A stretch of DNA of 64,000 nucleotides, from NCBI GenBank assembly GCA_910575505.1, contig CAJTFK010000009.1, forward strand, positions 62,001 through 126,000, in the 5' to 3' direction. The notes below the pieces were generated by a model. That model did no database searches. It saw only the letters and a list, made by a program, of their open reading frames with translations, and was not told the origin of the DNA. The position numbers were made by a program, and so were the translations under genes. Positions 27,061-35,858 of this stretch are shown here, one piece after another. Position 1 is the first letter of the stretch; every line of letters starts with the position of its first letter. Source of the DNA: Oscillospiraceae bacterium (GTDB taxonomy: Bacteria > Bacillota > Clostridia > Oscillospirales > Oscillospiraceae).

Positions 27061-28830
27061 TTGAGCGGCAAAGTTGTTAAAGTTTCCGGGCCGCTGGTGG
27101 TTGCCACGGGTCTGTCGGACGCCAACATGTCCGATGTGGTCCGCGTCGGTCCCCAGCGCCTGATCGGCGAGATCCTGACCATGAAGGGCGACGCCGCCTC
27201 CATCCAGGTCTATGAGGAAACCTCCGGCCTGGGCCCCGGCGCCGTGGTGGAAACCACCGGCGCACCCATGAGCGTGGAGCTGGGCCCCGGCATGATCGAG
27301 GGCATCTATGACGGCATCCAGCGCCCCCTGGAGAAGATTGTGGAAAAGGTGGGCGCCAACATCACCCGGGGCGTGGAGGTTTCCGCCCTGGACCACGAAA
27401 AGAAGTGGGAATTCACCGCCACCGCCAAGGCCGGCGACAAAGTAGTGGGCGGCGACATCATCGGCACCGTTCCCGAGACTCCCGTGGTGCTCCACAAAAT
27501 CATGATCCCCCCCAAAATGAAGGGCACCATCAAGGAGCTGAAAAGCGGCAGCTTCAATGTCACGGAGACCATCGGCATCCTCACCACCGAGGACGGCAGG
27601 GACGTCCCCCTGACCATGATGCAGAAGTGGCCCGTCCGCGTGGGCCGGCCCTATGAGAAGAAATATCCCCCGGTGAAGCCCCTGTGCTCCGGCCAGCGGA
27701 TCATCGACACCATGTTCCCCATCGCCAAGGGAGGCACCGCCGCCGTACCCGGTCCCTTCGGCTCCGGCAAAACCGTGGTCCAGCACCAGCTGGCCAAGTG
27801 GTCCGACGTGGATATCGTGGTCTACATCGGCTGCGGCGAGCGGGGCAACGAGATGACCGACGTGCTTCGGGAATTCCCCGAGCTGAAGGACCCCCGCACC
27901 GGCGAGTCCCTGATGAAGCGGACGGTGCTGATTGCCAATACCTCCGACATGCCCGTGGCGGCCCGGGAGGCCTCCGTATATACCGGTATCACCATTGCCG
28001 AGTATTTCCGGGACATGGGCTATGACGTGGCCGTTATCGCAGACTCCACCTCCCGCTGGGCCGAGGCCCTCCGCGAGATGTCCGGACGTCTGGAGGAGAT
28101 GCCCGGCGAAGAGGGCTATCCCGCCTACCTGTCTTCCCGTCTGGCCCAGTTCTACGAGCGGGCCGGCAGCGTGGAGTGCCTGGGCGGCGACGAGCGCCGG
28201 GGCAGTCTGACCGCCGTGGGCGCTGTGTCCCCTCCCGGCGGCGACCTGTCCGAGCCTGTGTCTCAGGCCACGATGCGGATTGTCAAGGTGTTCTGGGCCC
28301 TGGACGCGTCTCTGGCCTATAAGCGCCACTTCCCCGCCATCAACTGGCTGAATTCTTACTCCCTGTATCTGGATACCCTCAAGCCCTGGTTTGACGAGAA
28401 CTTCGGCGAGAGCTTCATGCGCGACCGGGGCAAGGCCATGAGCATTCTTCAGAACGAGGCCAGCCTCAACGAAATTGTCCAGCTGGTGGGCAAGGACGCC
28501 CTGTCCCCCTCCGACCAGCTGACCCTGGAAGTGGCCCGGATGGTCCGGGAGGACTTCCTCCAGCAGAACGCCTTTACGGACATCGACGGCTATTCCAGCT
28601 ACGACCGCCAAGGAAAGCTGCTGGCCATGATTCTTCATTACGAAACCCTGTGCCGGGACGCCATCGCCAAGGGTGCGTCCGTGATGAAGCTCTTTGACAT
28701 TCCCGCCCGTGAGAAGATCGGCCGGGCCAAGAGCGTCCCCGCCGAGGACTATGTCAAGGTCTATGAGGAGATCGAGGCCGATATGGAGCGGCAGATCGAA
28801 GAGATTGCCGCCCAGGGAGGTGAGAACTGA
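27061..28830 (+). CDS. ntpA: V-type ATPase catalytic subunit A
   Basis: Subunit A hydrolyses ATP. The start is TTG at 27061, preceded by AGAAGG, giving [20 protein letters not shown]; no ATG is available, and the longer frame to 26854 runs through the hairpin and ntpG. The Walker A PFGSGKTV is near residue 235 and the non-homologous region [10 protein letters not shown] is present. With 589 residues it has the family length. The stop overlaps the ntpB ATG by one base, indicating translational coupling. Confidence 0.96.
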   Translation: MSGKVVKVSGPLVVATGLSDANMSDVVRVGPQRLIGEILTMKGDAASIQVYEETSGLGPGAVVETTGAPMSVELGPGMIEGIYDGIQRPLEKIVEKVGANITRGVEVSALDHEKKWEFTATAKAGDKVVGGDIIGTVPETPVVLHKIMIPPKMKGTIKELKSGSFNVTETIGILTTEDGRDVPLTMMQKWPVRVGRPYEKKYPPVKPLCSGQRIIDTMFPIAKGGTAAVPGPFGSGKTVVQHQLAKWSDVDIVVYIGCGERGNEMTDVLREFPELKDPRTGESLMKRTVLIANTSDMPVAAREASVYTGITIAEYFRDMGYDVAVIADSTSRWAEALREMSGRLEEMPGEEGYPAYLSSRLAQFYERAGSVECLGGDERRGSLTAVGAVSPPGGDLSEPVSQATMRIVKVFWALDASLAYKRHFPAINWLNSYSLYLDTLKPWFDENFGESFMRDRGKAMSILQNEASLNEIVQLVGKDALSPSDQLTLEVARMVREDFLQQNAFTDIDGYSSYDRQGKLLAMILHYETLCRDAIAKGASVMKLFDIPAREKIGRAKSVPAEDYVKVYEEIEADMERQIEEIAAQGGEN

Positions 28831-30209
28831 TGATTCGTGAATATAAAACCGTAGAGGAGATCGTCAGCCCTCTGATGATGGTCCGGATGGTGGAAAACGT
28901 CACTTATGACGAGCTGGTGGAAGTGGAGCTTCACGACGGGTCCATCCGCCGCGGCAAGGTGCTGGAGGTCAACGGCGACACCGCTGTGGTCCAGCTCTTT
29001 GAGGCCGCCGCCGGCATCAACCTGGCGGACGCCAAGGTCCGTTTCCTGGGCCACCCCCTTCAGCTGGGTGTGTCCGGCGACATGCTGGGCCGGGTCTTCA
29101 ACGGCATGGGCCAGCCCATCGACGGCGGCCCCGAGATCCTGGCCGAGGAGTACCGGGACATCAACGGTCTGCCCATGAACCCCGCCGCCCGGGACTACCC
29201 CAACGAGTTCATCCAGACCGGCGTTTCCACCATTGACGGTCTGAACACCCTGGTCCGCGGCCAGAAGCTGCCCATTTTCTCCGGCTCCGGCCTGCCCCAT
29301 GCCAACCTGGCGGCTCAGATTGCCCGTCAGGCCAAGGTGCTGGGCGGCGACGCCGGCAACTTCGCCGTGGTCTTCGCCGCCATCGGCATCACCTTCGAGG
29401 AGTCCGAATTCTTCGTCAGCGAGTTCAAGCGGACCGGCGCCATCGAGCGGACCGTCCTGTTCTCCAACCTGGCCAACGACCCCGCCGTGGAACGCATCTC
29501 CACCCCCCGTATGGCTCTGACCGCCGCGGAGTATCTGGCCTTTGAGAAGGATATGCACGTGCTGGTCATCATGACCGACATCACCAACTATGCCGAGGCC
29601 CTCCGCGAGGTCTCCGCTGCCAAGAAGGAGGTTCCCGGACGCCGGGGCTTCCCGGGCTATCTGTACACCGACCTGGCCACCCTGTATGAGCGGGCCGGCC
29701 GTCAGCTGGGCAAGAAGGGTTCCATCACCATGATTCCCATTCTCACCATGCCCGAAGACGACAAGACCCACCCCATCCCCGACCTGACCGGCTATATCAC
29801 CGAGGGTCAGATCATCCTGGCGCGGTCCCTGTACCGCCAGGGCATCCATCCCCCCGTGGACGTGCTGCCCAGCCTCTCCCGTCTGAAGGACAAGGGCGTG
29901 GGCAAAGGCAAGACCCGGGAGGACCACGCGGACACCATGAATCAGCTGTTCGCCGCGTACTCCACCGGCAAGGACAACAAGGAACTGATGTCCATTCTGG
30001 GCGAGGCGGCCCTGACGCCCACCGACCTGCTGTATGCCAAGTTCGCCGATGAATTTGAGCGCCGCTACGTCAACCAGGGCTATGATGAAAACCGGTCCAT
30101 TGAAGAGACGCTGAATCTGGGCTGGGAGCTCCTCAGCATCCTGCCCAAGGCGGAGCTGAAGCGCATCAAGCCTGAGCTGATCGAGAAGTATTGGCCGAAG
30201 AAGGACTAA
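28830..30209 (+). CDS. ntpB: V-type ATPase subunit B
   Basis: Subunit B is the non-catalytic head partner of subunit A. The 459-residue protein begins [20 protein letters not shown] and contains [20 protein letters not shown] in place of a Walker A, plus [20 protein letters not shown] and the Arg-finger block [13 protein letters not shown]. It overlaps ntpA by one base and precedes ntpD by 14 bp. Confidence 0.97.
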   Translation: MIREYKTVEEIVSPLMMVRMVENVTYDELVEVELHDGSIRRGKVLEVNGDTAVVQLFEAAAGINLADAKVRFLGHPLQLGVSGDMLGRVFNGMGQPIDGGPEILAEEYRDINGLPMNPAARDYPNEFIQTGVSTIDGLNTLVRGQKLPIFSGSGLPHANLAAQIARQAKVLGGDAGNFAVVFAAIGITFEESEFFVSEFKRTGAIERTVLFSNLANDPAVERISTPRMALTAAEYLAFEKDMHVLVIMTDITNYAEALREVSAAKKEVPGRRGFPGYLYTDLATLYERAGRQLGKKGSITMIPILTMPEDDKTHPIPDLTGYITEGQIILARSLYRQGIHPPVDVLPSLSRLKDKGVGKGKTREDHADTMNQLFAAYSTGKDNKELMSILGEAALTPTDLLYAKFADEFERRYVNQGYDENRSIEETLNLGWELLSILPKAELKRIKPELIEKYWPKKD

Positions 30210-30223
30210 AGGAGGGGTGAGCC

Positions 30224-30937
30224 ATGGCGAATATCACGGTAAGCCCCACCCGAATGGAGCTCACCCGCCTGAAAGGCAAGCTGCGCACCGCTCAGCGGGG
30301 CCACAAGCTGCTGAAGGATAAGCGGGATGAGCTGATGAAGCAGTTCCTGGACACCGTCCGGGAGGTCCGCGCCCTCCGGGCGGAGGTGGAGGAGGAGCTG
30401 ATGACGGTCCATGGGGCCTTCACCGTAGCCTCCGCCCTCATGAGCTCCGAGGCCCTGGAACAGGCTCTGGTCTACCCCAAGCAGAGCGTGGAGCTGACCA
30501 TGACCTTCCAGAATATTATGTCCGTCAACGTGCCGGTGTACGACTTCCAGACCCAGACCCGGTCGGATTCCGACATCTATCCCTATGGCTTCGCGGCCAC
30601 CTCCGGTGAACTGGATACCGCCGTGGACGCCTTGGGGAAGGTCTTTCGGAAGATGCTGAAGCTGGCAGAGATTGAGAAGTCCGCCCAGCTGATGGCGGAG
30701 GAGATCGAAAAGACCCGCCGCCGGGTCAACGCCCTGGAGTATGTGATGATCCCCAATACCCAGGAGGCAATCCGCTATATCAACATGAAGCTGGACGAAA
30801 ACGACCGGGCCACCACCATCCGGCTGATGAAGGTCAAGGACATGATTTTGAAGGAATCCCTGGAAGAGAAGCGGGCGGAAACCGCCAGAGCCGTGAAGAC
30901 CTTCGGGGATTCCAGCGAGGCTCCGGCAGAGGTATAA
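30224..30937 (+). CDS. ntpD: V-type ATPase subunit D
   Basis: Subunit D is the central rotating shaft. The 237-residue protein opens with the family motif NVSPTRMEL in the form ITVSPTRMELTRLKGKLRTA and is a long antiparallel coiled coil, with RRVNALEYVMIPNTQEAIRY near the C-terminus. AGGAGGGGTGAGCC precedes the ATG. It is the last gene of the operon and is followed by a terminator. Confidence 0.96.
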   Translation: MANITVSPTRMELTRLKGKLRTAQRGHKLLKDKRDELMKQFLDTVREVRALRAEVEEELMTVHGAFTVASALMSSEALEQALVYPKQSVELTMTFQNIMSVNVPVYDFQTQTRSDSDIYPYGFAATSGELDTAVDALGKVFRKMLKLAEIEKSAQLMAEEIEKTRRRVNALEYVMIPNTQEAIRYINMKLDENDRATTIRLMKVKDMILKESLEEKRAETARAVKTFGDSSEAPAEV

Positions 30938-30990
30938 ACGGGCAGGCATGCCGCGGTTGGACCGCTTCCGCAATGAGCCGTCAAGAATAG

Positions 30991-31026
30991 TACTGCCTGG
31001 GAGAAATCCCGGGCAGTATTTTTGGG
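30991..31026 (+). terminator. Terminator of the V-type ATPase operon
   Basis: TACTGCC-GGG pairs with CCC-GGCAGTA (30991-31019), followed by ATTTTT, about 55 bp after ntpD. Confidence 0.85.
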
Positions 31027-31097
31027 CTTTTTGCGTTTTTCTGCCAGTATTTTATAATGGACCGGCCTGTCTGACGGAAGATTGGCAGTTCCGAATA

Positions 31098-31160
31098 CAG
31101 GGGCGGGCACAGAGGCCCGCCCCGACAGGCGTTACCGCAGGCGTAAAGCCCGCCCCCTGC
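31098..31160 (-). repeat. GC-rich interspersed palindromic repeat, copy 2
   Basis: On the minus strand this matches the repeat at 12421-12478, with the TTACGCCTG, AACGCCTGT and GGGGCGGGCCTCTG blocks in the same order. The rest of the 31027-31341 gap holds only a short AAGGCCGT/ACGGCCTT hairpin at 31189-31205 and a twice-occurring CTGATATAGT (about 31172 and 31298). Confidence 0.7.
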
Positions 31161-31341
31161 ACCTCATCCTCCTGATATAGTCACCGCAAGGCCGTAAAAC
31201 GGCCTTGTGGTGGACTTCTGTGCTGACAATAACCTGACAAACTGCACGAGTGAACACTTTCCGCGCCGTCCCCAGGTTGAAAAAGGGAGGAAAATCTGAT
31301 ATAGTGACCTTATTCTGATGATGACGGAGGCTGAAAAAAGC

Positions 31342-31869
31342 ATGGAGAAAATACAGGTGGACTATACGGTGACGGTTTCCGACTTCCGGAAGGCGTCATA
31401 TTACGGCCTCTTTCTGCGGCACCGCCGGCCCCTGCAAATCATGTTCGCAGTATTGATCGGGGCCGTTCTTTACGGAGCCGGCTCCTATCTGGGGCTGGGA
31501 ACGGCCAATCCCCTGGTGTTTTTTCTGGCGGCGGCCTATCTCTGCTGGGGACTTCTCCTGTTTGCCGGGACGGAGCGGAGTATCCGGCAGTATATGCGGA
31601 CGCCGGGAAACTTCCTGGGCTGCACCTACACTGCAACACTGGAGTCCCACCGGGTCCAGTTTGAAATCCCGGAGCGGAGCATCAAGGCCTCCCGACAGAT
31701 CGGAAATCTGGCCTGTGTCTTTGAGCTGAACCAGATTTTCATGATTTATGTCTCCGCCTGGGACCTCTATATTCTCCCCTGCCGGACGCTGACAAAGGAA
31801 CAGCGGGCCGGACTGCGGCAGACCTTCCGCCAGAGGCTGGGGAACCGGTTCGCCACCCGGTTCCGCTGA
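31342..31869 (+). CDS. YcxB-like membrane protein
   Basis: The start MEKIQVDYTVTVSDFRKASY has GGAGG upstream. After a short N-terminal strand region come two membrane segments (about residues 34-76), then a soluble domain with FLGCTYTATLESHRVQFEIP and IYVSAWDLYILPCRTLTKEQ, the usual layout of YcxB-like proteins (C-terminal PH-like domain). The product has 175 residues. The function of the family is unknown. It stands alone between two terminators. Confidence 0.8.
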   Translation: MEKIQVDYTVTVSDFRKASYYGLFLRHRRPLQIMFAVLIGAVLYGAGSYLGLGTANPLVFFLAAAYLCWGLLLFAGTERSIRQYMRTPGNFLGCTYTATLESHRVQFEIPERSIKASRQIGNLACVFELNQIFMIYVSAWDLYILPCRTLTKEQRAGLRQTFRQRLGNRFATRFR

Positions 31870-31985
31870 GCGGAGCGCGGGGGCGGCGGACGGCCTTGGG
31901 CGGCCCGGAAGCTGCGTGACTCCGTTATGGTCCCGCCCCTCCTGCCCCGCGTCTCCCGGGAACCGCACTAAACGGGAACCGCACT

Positions 31986-32040
31986 AAAACAGGAATCAGA
32001 AATTGCCCCATTCGTCCGGCAGCTCCTGATTCCTGTTTTT
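31986..32040. terminator. Bidirectional terminator
   Basis: A 14-bp stem, AAAACAGGAATCAG (31986-31999) with CTGATTCCTGTTTT (32026-32039), is followed by TTT on the plus strand and lies between two converging genes. Confidence 0.75.
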
Positions 32041-33267
32041 TCAGCTCCTGTTCTTCGCTCTCTGTGCCCCCTTCCTCGCCAGGCAGCCGCCCGCGCCGGT
32101 CAGGGCCAGCAACAGCCCCAGCGCCGCCAGCCCCAGCCACGCCGCCGGCAGGGCAATCCACCCCGCCCGGTTCAGCAGTCCCCCCAGAGCGCCGGACATC
32201 AGGGATGCGCCGATATAGGTGGAAAAGTCAAAGACGCCCACCAGTGTGGCCACCATGCCGCGGCCGGAGAAGTACAGAGGCAGATAGGAAATCATGTACC
32301 AGTTGCCGGCGTTGACCACAGCAATCAGGGCGGCGATGAGCAGCACGGTCACAAAAGAGGTGCTGCCCGCCGTCAGTACCAGGCACGCCGCCGTCCCGCA
32401 GGCCAGAGACAGCATCACCCGCATGGCCCGCCGGGCGTCGTCCCCCAGACGGGAGAGGGTTTCCCGGGCCAGGAATACCCCAGCCAGCTTGGCCAGGGGG
32501 ATCAACACCAGAAGCAGCAGCGAATTTTCCCCCAGGTCCAGCACGCCGGTGAAAATCATGGGCAGCCAGAATACCGCTCCCTCCTGGATGGCCCCCACCA
32601 GCAGGCAGAGCAGGCAGATGAAAAACAGCCGGTCCTGAACGAATTCCCGGGCAATCTGAGGCAAAGGCGGCGCGGCCGGCTGCGCTCCCCGCCCGCCTTC
32701 ATAGGGAATCCGGCGGGACAGCAGAAACCACACCGGAATCAGCGCCAGAGCCGCCAGAGCCGGGACCAGAAAATAGGGCCGGAAGTCCAGAGGCCGAAAC
32801 AGCCAGCTCAGCACCACCCAGCTGAGGAGGTAGCCCGTCACGGAGCAGGTGGACATGATGGTGGAGACGTTTTTCCGCTGGTCCTCCCGGGCGTGGAAGG
32901 ACAGCAGACGCAGCAGTGTGCTCCAGAACATGGACTGGCAAAAGCCGTTCAGACCCCAGAGGGCCGTGAACAGGGTTTCGCTGGTCTGAAAGGCCAGAAT
33001 CAGGTTGACGCCGCCGGTGAGGCCCAGGGCCAGCATCAGAAAGCGGCAGGGATTCACCCGGTCCCCGATCGCGCCGTTGAGAAGCTGGCCCACGGCATAG
33101 GTCACAAAATACAGCGAGCTGGCAAGCCCCAGATACTCCACGCTGACCCCCAGCCCCGCCGACAGCTTGTCCAGCACCGTGGACAGGTTTACCCGGCAGA
33201 GATAGGCGGTCATATAGGTTCCCCAGGCCGCCAGAAGCAGCACATGCAGGCTGCTGTTCCGTTTCAT
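32041..33267 (-). CDS. MFS transporter, organophosphate/sugar-phosphate antiporter-like
   Basis: The start MKRNSSLHVLLLAAWGTYMT has GGAGGAGAACG upstream; the 408-residue protein has twelve hydrophobic segments. The N-terminal AYLCRVNLSTVLDKLS and GQLLNGAIGDRVNPCRFL, and GLNGFCQSMFWSTLLRLLSF, resemble the GlpT/UhpT (OPA) group. The substrate cannot be read from sequence; a sugar or polyol phosphate is likely, since the gene overlaps (ATGA) an RpiR-family sugar-phosphate regulator that precedes it. Confidence 0.85.
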   Translation of the reverse strand: MKRNSSLHVLLLAAWGTYMTAYLCRVNLSTVLDKLSAGLGVSVEYLGLASSLYFVTYAVGQLLNGAIGDRVNPCRFLMLALGLTGGVNLILAFQTSETLFTALWGLNGFCQSMFWSTLLRLLSFHAREDQRKNVSTIMSTCSVTGYLLSWVVLSWLFRPLDFRPYFLVPALAALALIPVWFLLSRRIPYEGGRGAQPAAPPLPQIAREFVQDRLFFICLLCLLVGAIQEGAVFWLPMIFTGVLDLGENSLLLLVLIPLAKLAGVFLARETLSRLGDDARRAMRVMLSLACGTAACLVLTAGSTSFVTVLLIAALIAVVNAGNWYMISYLPLYFSGRGMVATLVGVFDFSTYIGASLMSGALGGLLNRAGWIALPAAWLGLAALGLLLALTGAGGCLARKGAQRAKNRS

Positions 33268-34121
33268 CCTCGTTCTCCTCCGTTTTGCCGGGGATAGCGC
33301 CGGCGGGACAGATACTGCTCCGCCGCGTCCTCCCGCTCCACGGCCCGGCTCCCCCGCCGGGCGGACAGATAGGCGCACAGGGCGTCCAGCACCATCATAT
33401 GGGTCAGCCGGGCGGCCACTGCCTCCTGGCGGCGTTCCGCCTCGCTGGAGGCGGTAACCAGGGCCGCCTGGCACAGCCTTGCCAGACGGCTGTCCCCATA
33501 GGACGTCACGCAGATGGTGGCCGCGCCCCTCCGCTTCGCCAGCTCCATGGCGTCCACAATCTCCGCCGTCTGCCCGGAGTGGGAAACGGCCAGGGCGACG
33601 CAGTTCTCGTCCAGCTGGGCGGCGTCGATGCTGAAGGTCAGGTAATCCGTGATGGCGTAGGCCGGCAGACCTGCCCGCATAAAGTGAAAATAAGCGTCCT
33701 GGGCAATCAGGGCGGAGTCCCCCGCGCCGAAGATGTCAATGCGCCGGGCGGAGGCCAGCAGCGCCGCCGCCTGCTCCAGGGGGCCGTTCTGAATGGCGCG
33801 GGCCGTGCGCTGGACGGCGTCGGCGGTGTTGCCCGCCGTTTTCCGGAACGCCGACAGCGGCGTGTCCTCCTCCGTTACGCCCCCGAAGGAAAAGCCGGTG
33901 TGGGTTTCCCGGGCCAGGGCGATTTTCAGGGCGCTGAATCCTCCCACCCCCAGCCGTCCGGCAAAGTTAATCACGCTGCCCTCCGATACGCCGGCCCGGG
34001 CCGCCAGGTGGGCCAGGGTGCTGTTGGTCACCTGCACCGGGTCCTCCAGGATCACATCGGCAATCCGCTTTTCCACCGCCGACATCTGGGCATACCCGCT
34101 CCGAATCCGCTCTACCAGCAC
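33264..34121 (-). CDS. RpiR/MurR family transcriptional regulator (HTH + SIS)
   Basis: GTG start with AGGAGGCGG upstream gives MLVERIRSGYAQMSAVEKRI and 285 residues. The N-terminal HTH_6 contains LAARAGVSEGSVINFAGRLG. The SIS domain (residues about 110-250) shows RIDIFGAGDSALIAQDAYFH and ALAVSHSGQTAEIVDAMELA, the sugar-phosphate-binding signatures. It overlaps the MFS gene by 4 bp and is divergent from a TAXI-TRAP system, so it probably controls one or both according to a sugar phosphate. Confidence 0.93.
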   Translation of the reverse strand: MLVERIRSGYAQMSAVEKRIADVILEDPVQVTNSTLAHLAARAGVSEGSVINFAGRLGVGGFSALKIALARETHTGFSFGGVTEEDTPLSAFRKTAGNTADAVQRTARAIQNGPLEQAAALLASARRIDIFGAGDSALIAQDAYFHFMRAGLPAYAITDYLTFSIDAAQLDENCVALAVSHSGQTAEIVDAMELAKRRGAATICVTSYGDSRLARLCQAALVTASSEAERRQEAVAARLTHMMVLDALCAYLSARRGSRAVEREDAAEQYLSRRRYPRQNGGERG

Positions 34122-34143
34122 AAAACCGCCTCCTTTTGTTTGT

Positions 34144-34171
34144 ATTATAACAATCTGTCCTCAAAATTCAA
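34144..34171 (-). promoter_or_regulatory. Promoter of the rpiR-MFS unit
   Basis: TTGAAT (34166-34171), 16-bp spacer, TATAAT (34144-34149) on the minus strand. Confidence 0.7.
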
Positions 34172-34186
34172 TGAGTTTTTCTCATT
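34170..34186. promoter_or_regulatory. Candidate operator dyad
   Basis: AATGAG-TTTTT-CTCATT overlaps the -35 of the rpiR promoter, in the divergent region shared with the TRAP genes. It could bind the RpiR protein. Confidence 0.4.
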
Positions 34187-34288
34187 TTACTGTTGATTTG
34201 TCCAAGTTATAATGAGTAATACTTAATTACCCGGTGTTTTCTGTATGATTTGATAAAAAAGCGACTGTTTCCTTGTAGGATATCGAGC

Positions 34289-34318
34289 TGGACATCTTAT
34301 GTCTGTTCCTGTTATAAT
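34289..34318 (+). promoter_or_regulatory. Promoter of the TAXI-TRAP genes
   Basis: TGGACA (34289-34294), 18 bp, TATAAT (34313-34318). A second possible pair, TTTTAC-17-TATAAT, ends near 34214. Confidence 0.7.
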
Positions 34319-34385
34319 AGAGGTGCTATGGTCCGCGCCTGCGGAGCAAAGCATACCCTTTCAAACCGATAATGGAGGAAAGTTT

Positions 34386-35444
34386 ATGAAGAAGTCTATG
34401 TCTCTGCTTCTGGTCCTGATGATGGTCCTGTCCCTGGCCGCCTGCGGCGGCAATTCCGGCGGGTCCTCTTCCGGCGATTCCGGCGCTCCCGCGGACTCCG
34501 GCGCCTCCGCCCCTGCCGACTCCGGTTCCGGCGACGCCGCCGAGCCCGGCTTCTCCGGCAGCTATCTGATGGGCACCGGCTCCGCCACCGGAAACTACTA
34601 TCAGTTCGGAAACGCCATGTGCACCGTCATCAACAATGTGACGGGAGCGAATCTGACCGTCAACGCCACCGGCGGCTCCACCGAAAACGCCCGTCTGCTG
34701 GGCTCCGGCGAAAATGAGTTTGCTATGATTCAGTCCGACGTGTACAGCTATGCCCACGACGGCATCGAGCTCTTCGACGGCTCCCCCATCACCAACTTCA
34801 AGGCCATCACCGCCTGCTATCCCGAGATGGTGCAGATCGTGGTCCGGAAGGACAGCGGCATTCAGTCCATCTCCGACATGGCCGGCAAGAACATCTGCGT
34901 GGGCGCTGTGGGCTCCGGCTACGAGGTGGCCGCCCGTCAGATTCTGGGCGCTTACGGCATGACCTATGACGATATCAACCAGACCTTTGCCGATCAGTCC
35001 ACCGCCAAAAACGGCGTGCAGGACGGCACCTTTGACGGCATGTTCATGTGCTCCGGCTATCCCAACTCCAACGTCACCGAACTGTCCCTGAACGGAAACA
35101 TCGACCTGGTCACCATCGACGAGGAGCACATGGCCACTCTGCTGGAGCAGTATCCCTTCTATTCCTCCTTCACCCCCGAGACCGACGAGTATAATCTGGG
35201 CCATCCCGTCACCTCTGTGGCCGTGAAGTGCATGATGGTGTGCAACGATACCTTCTCTGACGACGAAATCTATGCCCTGACCAAGGCCATCTATGAGAAC
35301 CTGGGCGATGTGCAGGAAATCAACGCCAAGGCCAATTACATGAGCCTGGACGCCGCCCTCAGCGGTATCCCCAGCGACCTGCATCCCGGCGCCATGCGCT
35401 ATTATGAGGAGCAGGGCATCGAGATCCCCGACTACCTGAAATAA
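34386..35444 (+). CDS. TAXI-family TRAP transporter substrate-binding lipoprotein
   Basis: The protein begins MKKSMSLLLVLMMVLSLAAC, a lipoprotein signal with the Cys at residue 20, followed by a Gly/Ser/Ala linker (residues 21-58). The mature part has the TAXI signature FSGSYLMGTGSATGNYYQFG and later VGAVGSGYEVAARQIL. It should capture an organic acid or amino acid outside the cell and pass it to the fused permease encoded next. GGAGGAAAG precedes the ATG. A hairpin and a MITE-like element separate it from the permease gene. Confidence 0.95.
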   Translation: MKKSMSLLLVLMMVLSLAACGGNSGGSSSGDSGAPADSGASAPADSGSGDAAEPGFSGSYLMGTGSATGNYYQFGNAMCTVINNVTGANLTVNATGGSTENARLLGSGENEFAMIQSDVYSYAHDGIELFDGSPITNFKAITACYPEMVQIVVRKDSGIQSISDMAGKNICVGAVGSGYEVAARQILGAYGMTYDDINQTFADQSTAKNGVQDGTFDGMFMCSGYPNSNVTELSLNGNIDLVTIDEEHMATLLEQYPFYSSFTPETDEYNLGHPVTSVAVKCMMVCNDTFSDDEIYALTKAIYENLGDVQEINAKANYMSLDAALSGIPSDLHPGAMRYYEEQGIEIPDYLK

Positions 35445-35480
35445 TCCGGCAGACAAGCAAATACCTGCCGTATGAAGCAG

Positions 35481-35520
35481 CGGGCAGGACAGAAAACGGT
35501 TCTGTCCTGCCCGTGTTCTT
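35481..35520 (+). terminator. Intercistronic terminator-like hairpin
   Basis: A perfect 14-bp stem (CGGGCAGGACAGAA/TTCTGTCCTGCCCG, loop AACGG) followed by TGTTCTT, 37 bp after the binding-protein gene. It would keep binding protein in excess over permease. Confidence 0.7.
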
Positions 35521-35648
35521 CCCGCCGTTAAGAACACGTAAAGAACCGCGCAGTCCCCGCGCCTCTGTCTCCGCCGCATGAAACGGCTTCAACTCAGGAA
35601 TCGAAGGAACCCCCGGTTTTTCCCGTGCGCCGGAGGCTCTTTGATATA

Positions 35649-35832
35649 AGAACCTGTATTCACAACCGCCGCACGCCGTCTGGCCGGTCTTTTTCCCATC
35701 ATACCGCGTCGATTTCCCTTGCAATCCGTCAGGATTGCAAGGGCGCAAAAGAGCTCCTTGTCTGACAGGAAAAATTCCCGCCCATCCGGTTCCACGCCCA
35801 TCCGGCATCCCCCGGCTGTGAATACAGGTTCT
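35649..35832. mobile_element. MITE-like element, copy A
   Basis: The ends AGAACCTGTATTCACAACC and the complement of GGCTGTGAATACAGGTTCT match at 18 of 19 positions. The 184-bp interior has a TTGCAATCC/GGATTGCAA hairpin. The inverted copy at 38314-38482 is clearly homologous along most of its length. It lies between the two TRAP genes. Confidence 0.85.
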
Positions 35833-35858
35833 AAAACATCAACAGAAGGAGAACAGCC

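Noticed and set aside
26914-28638. 574-codon minus-strand open frame opposite ntpA
   Set aside because: Shadow of a strongly conserved gene.
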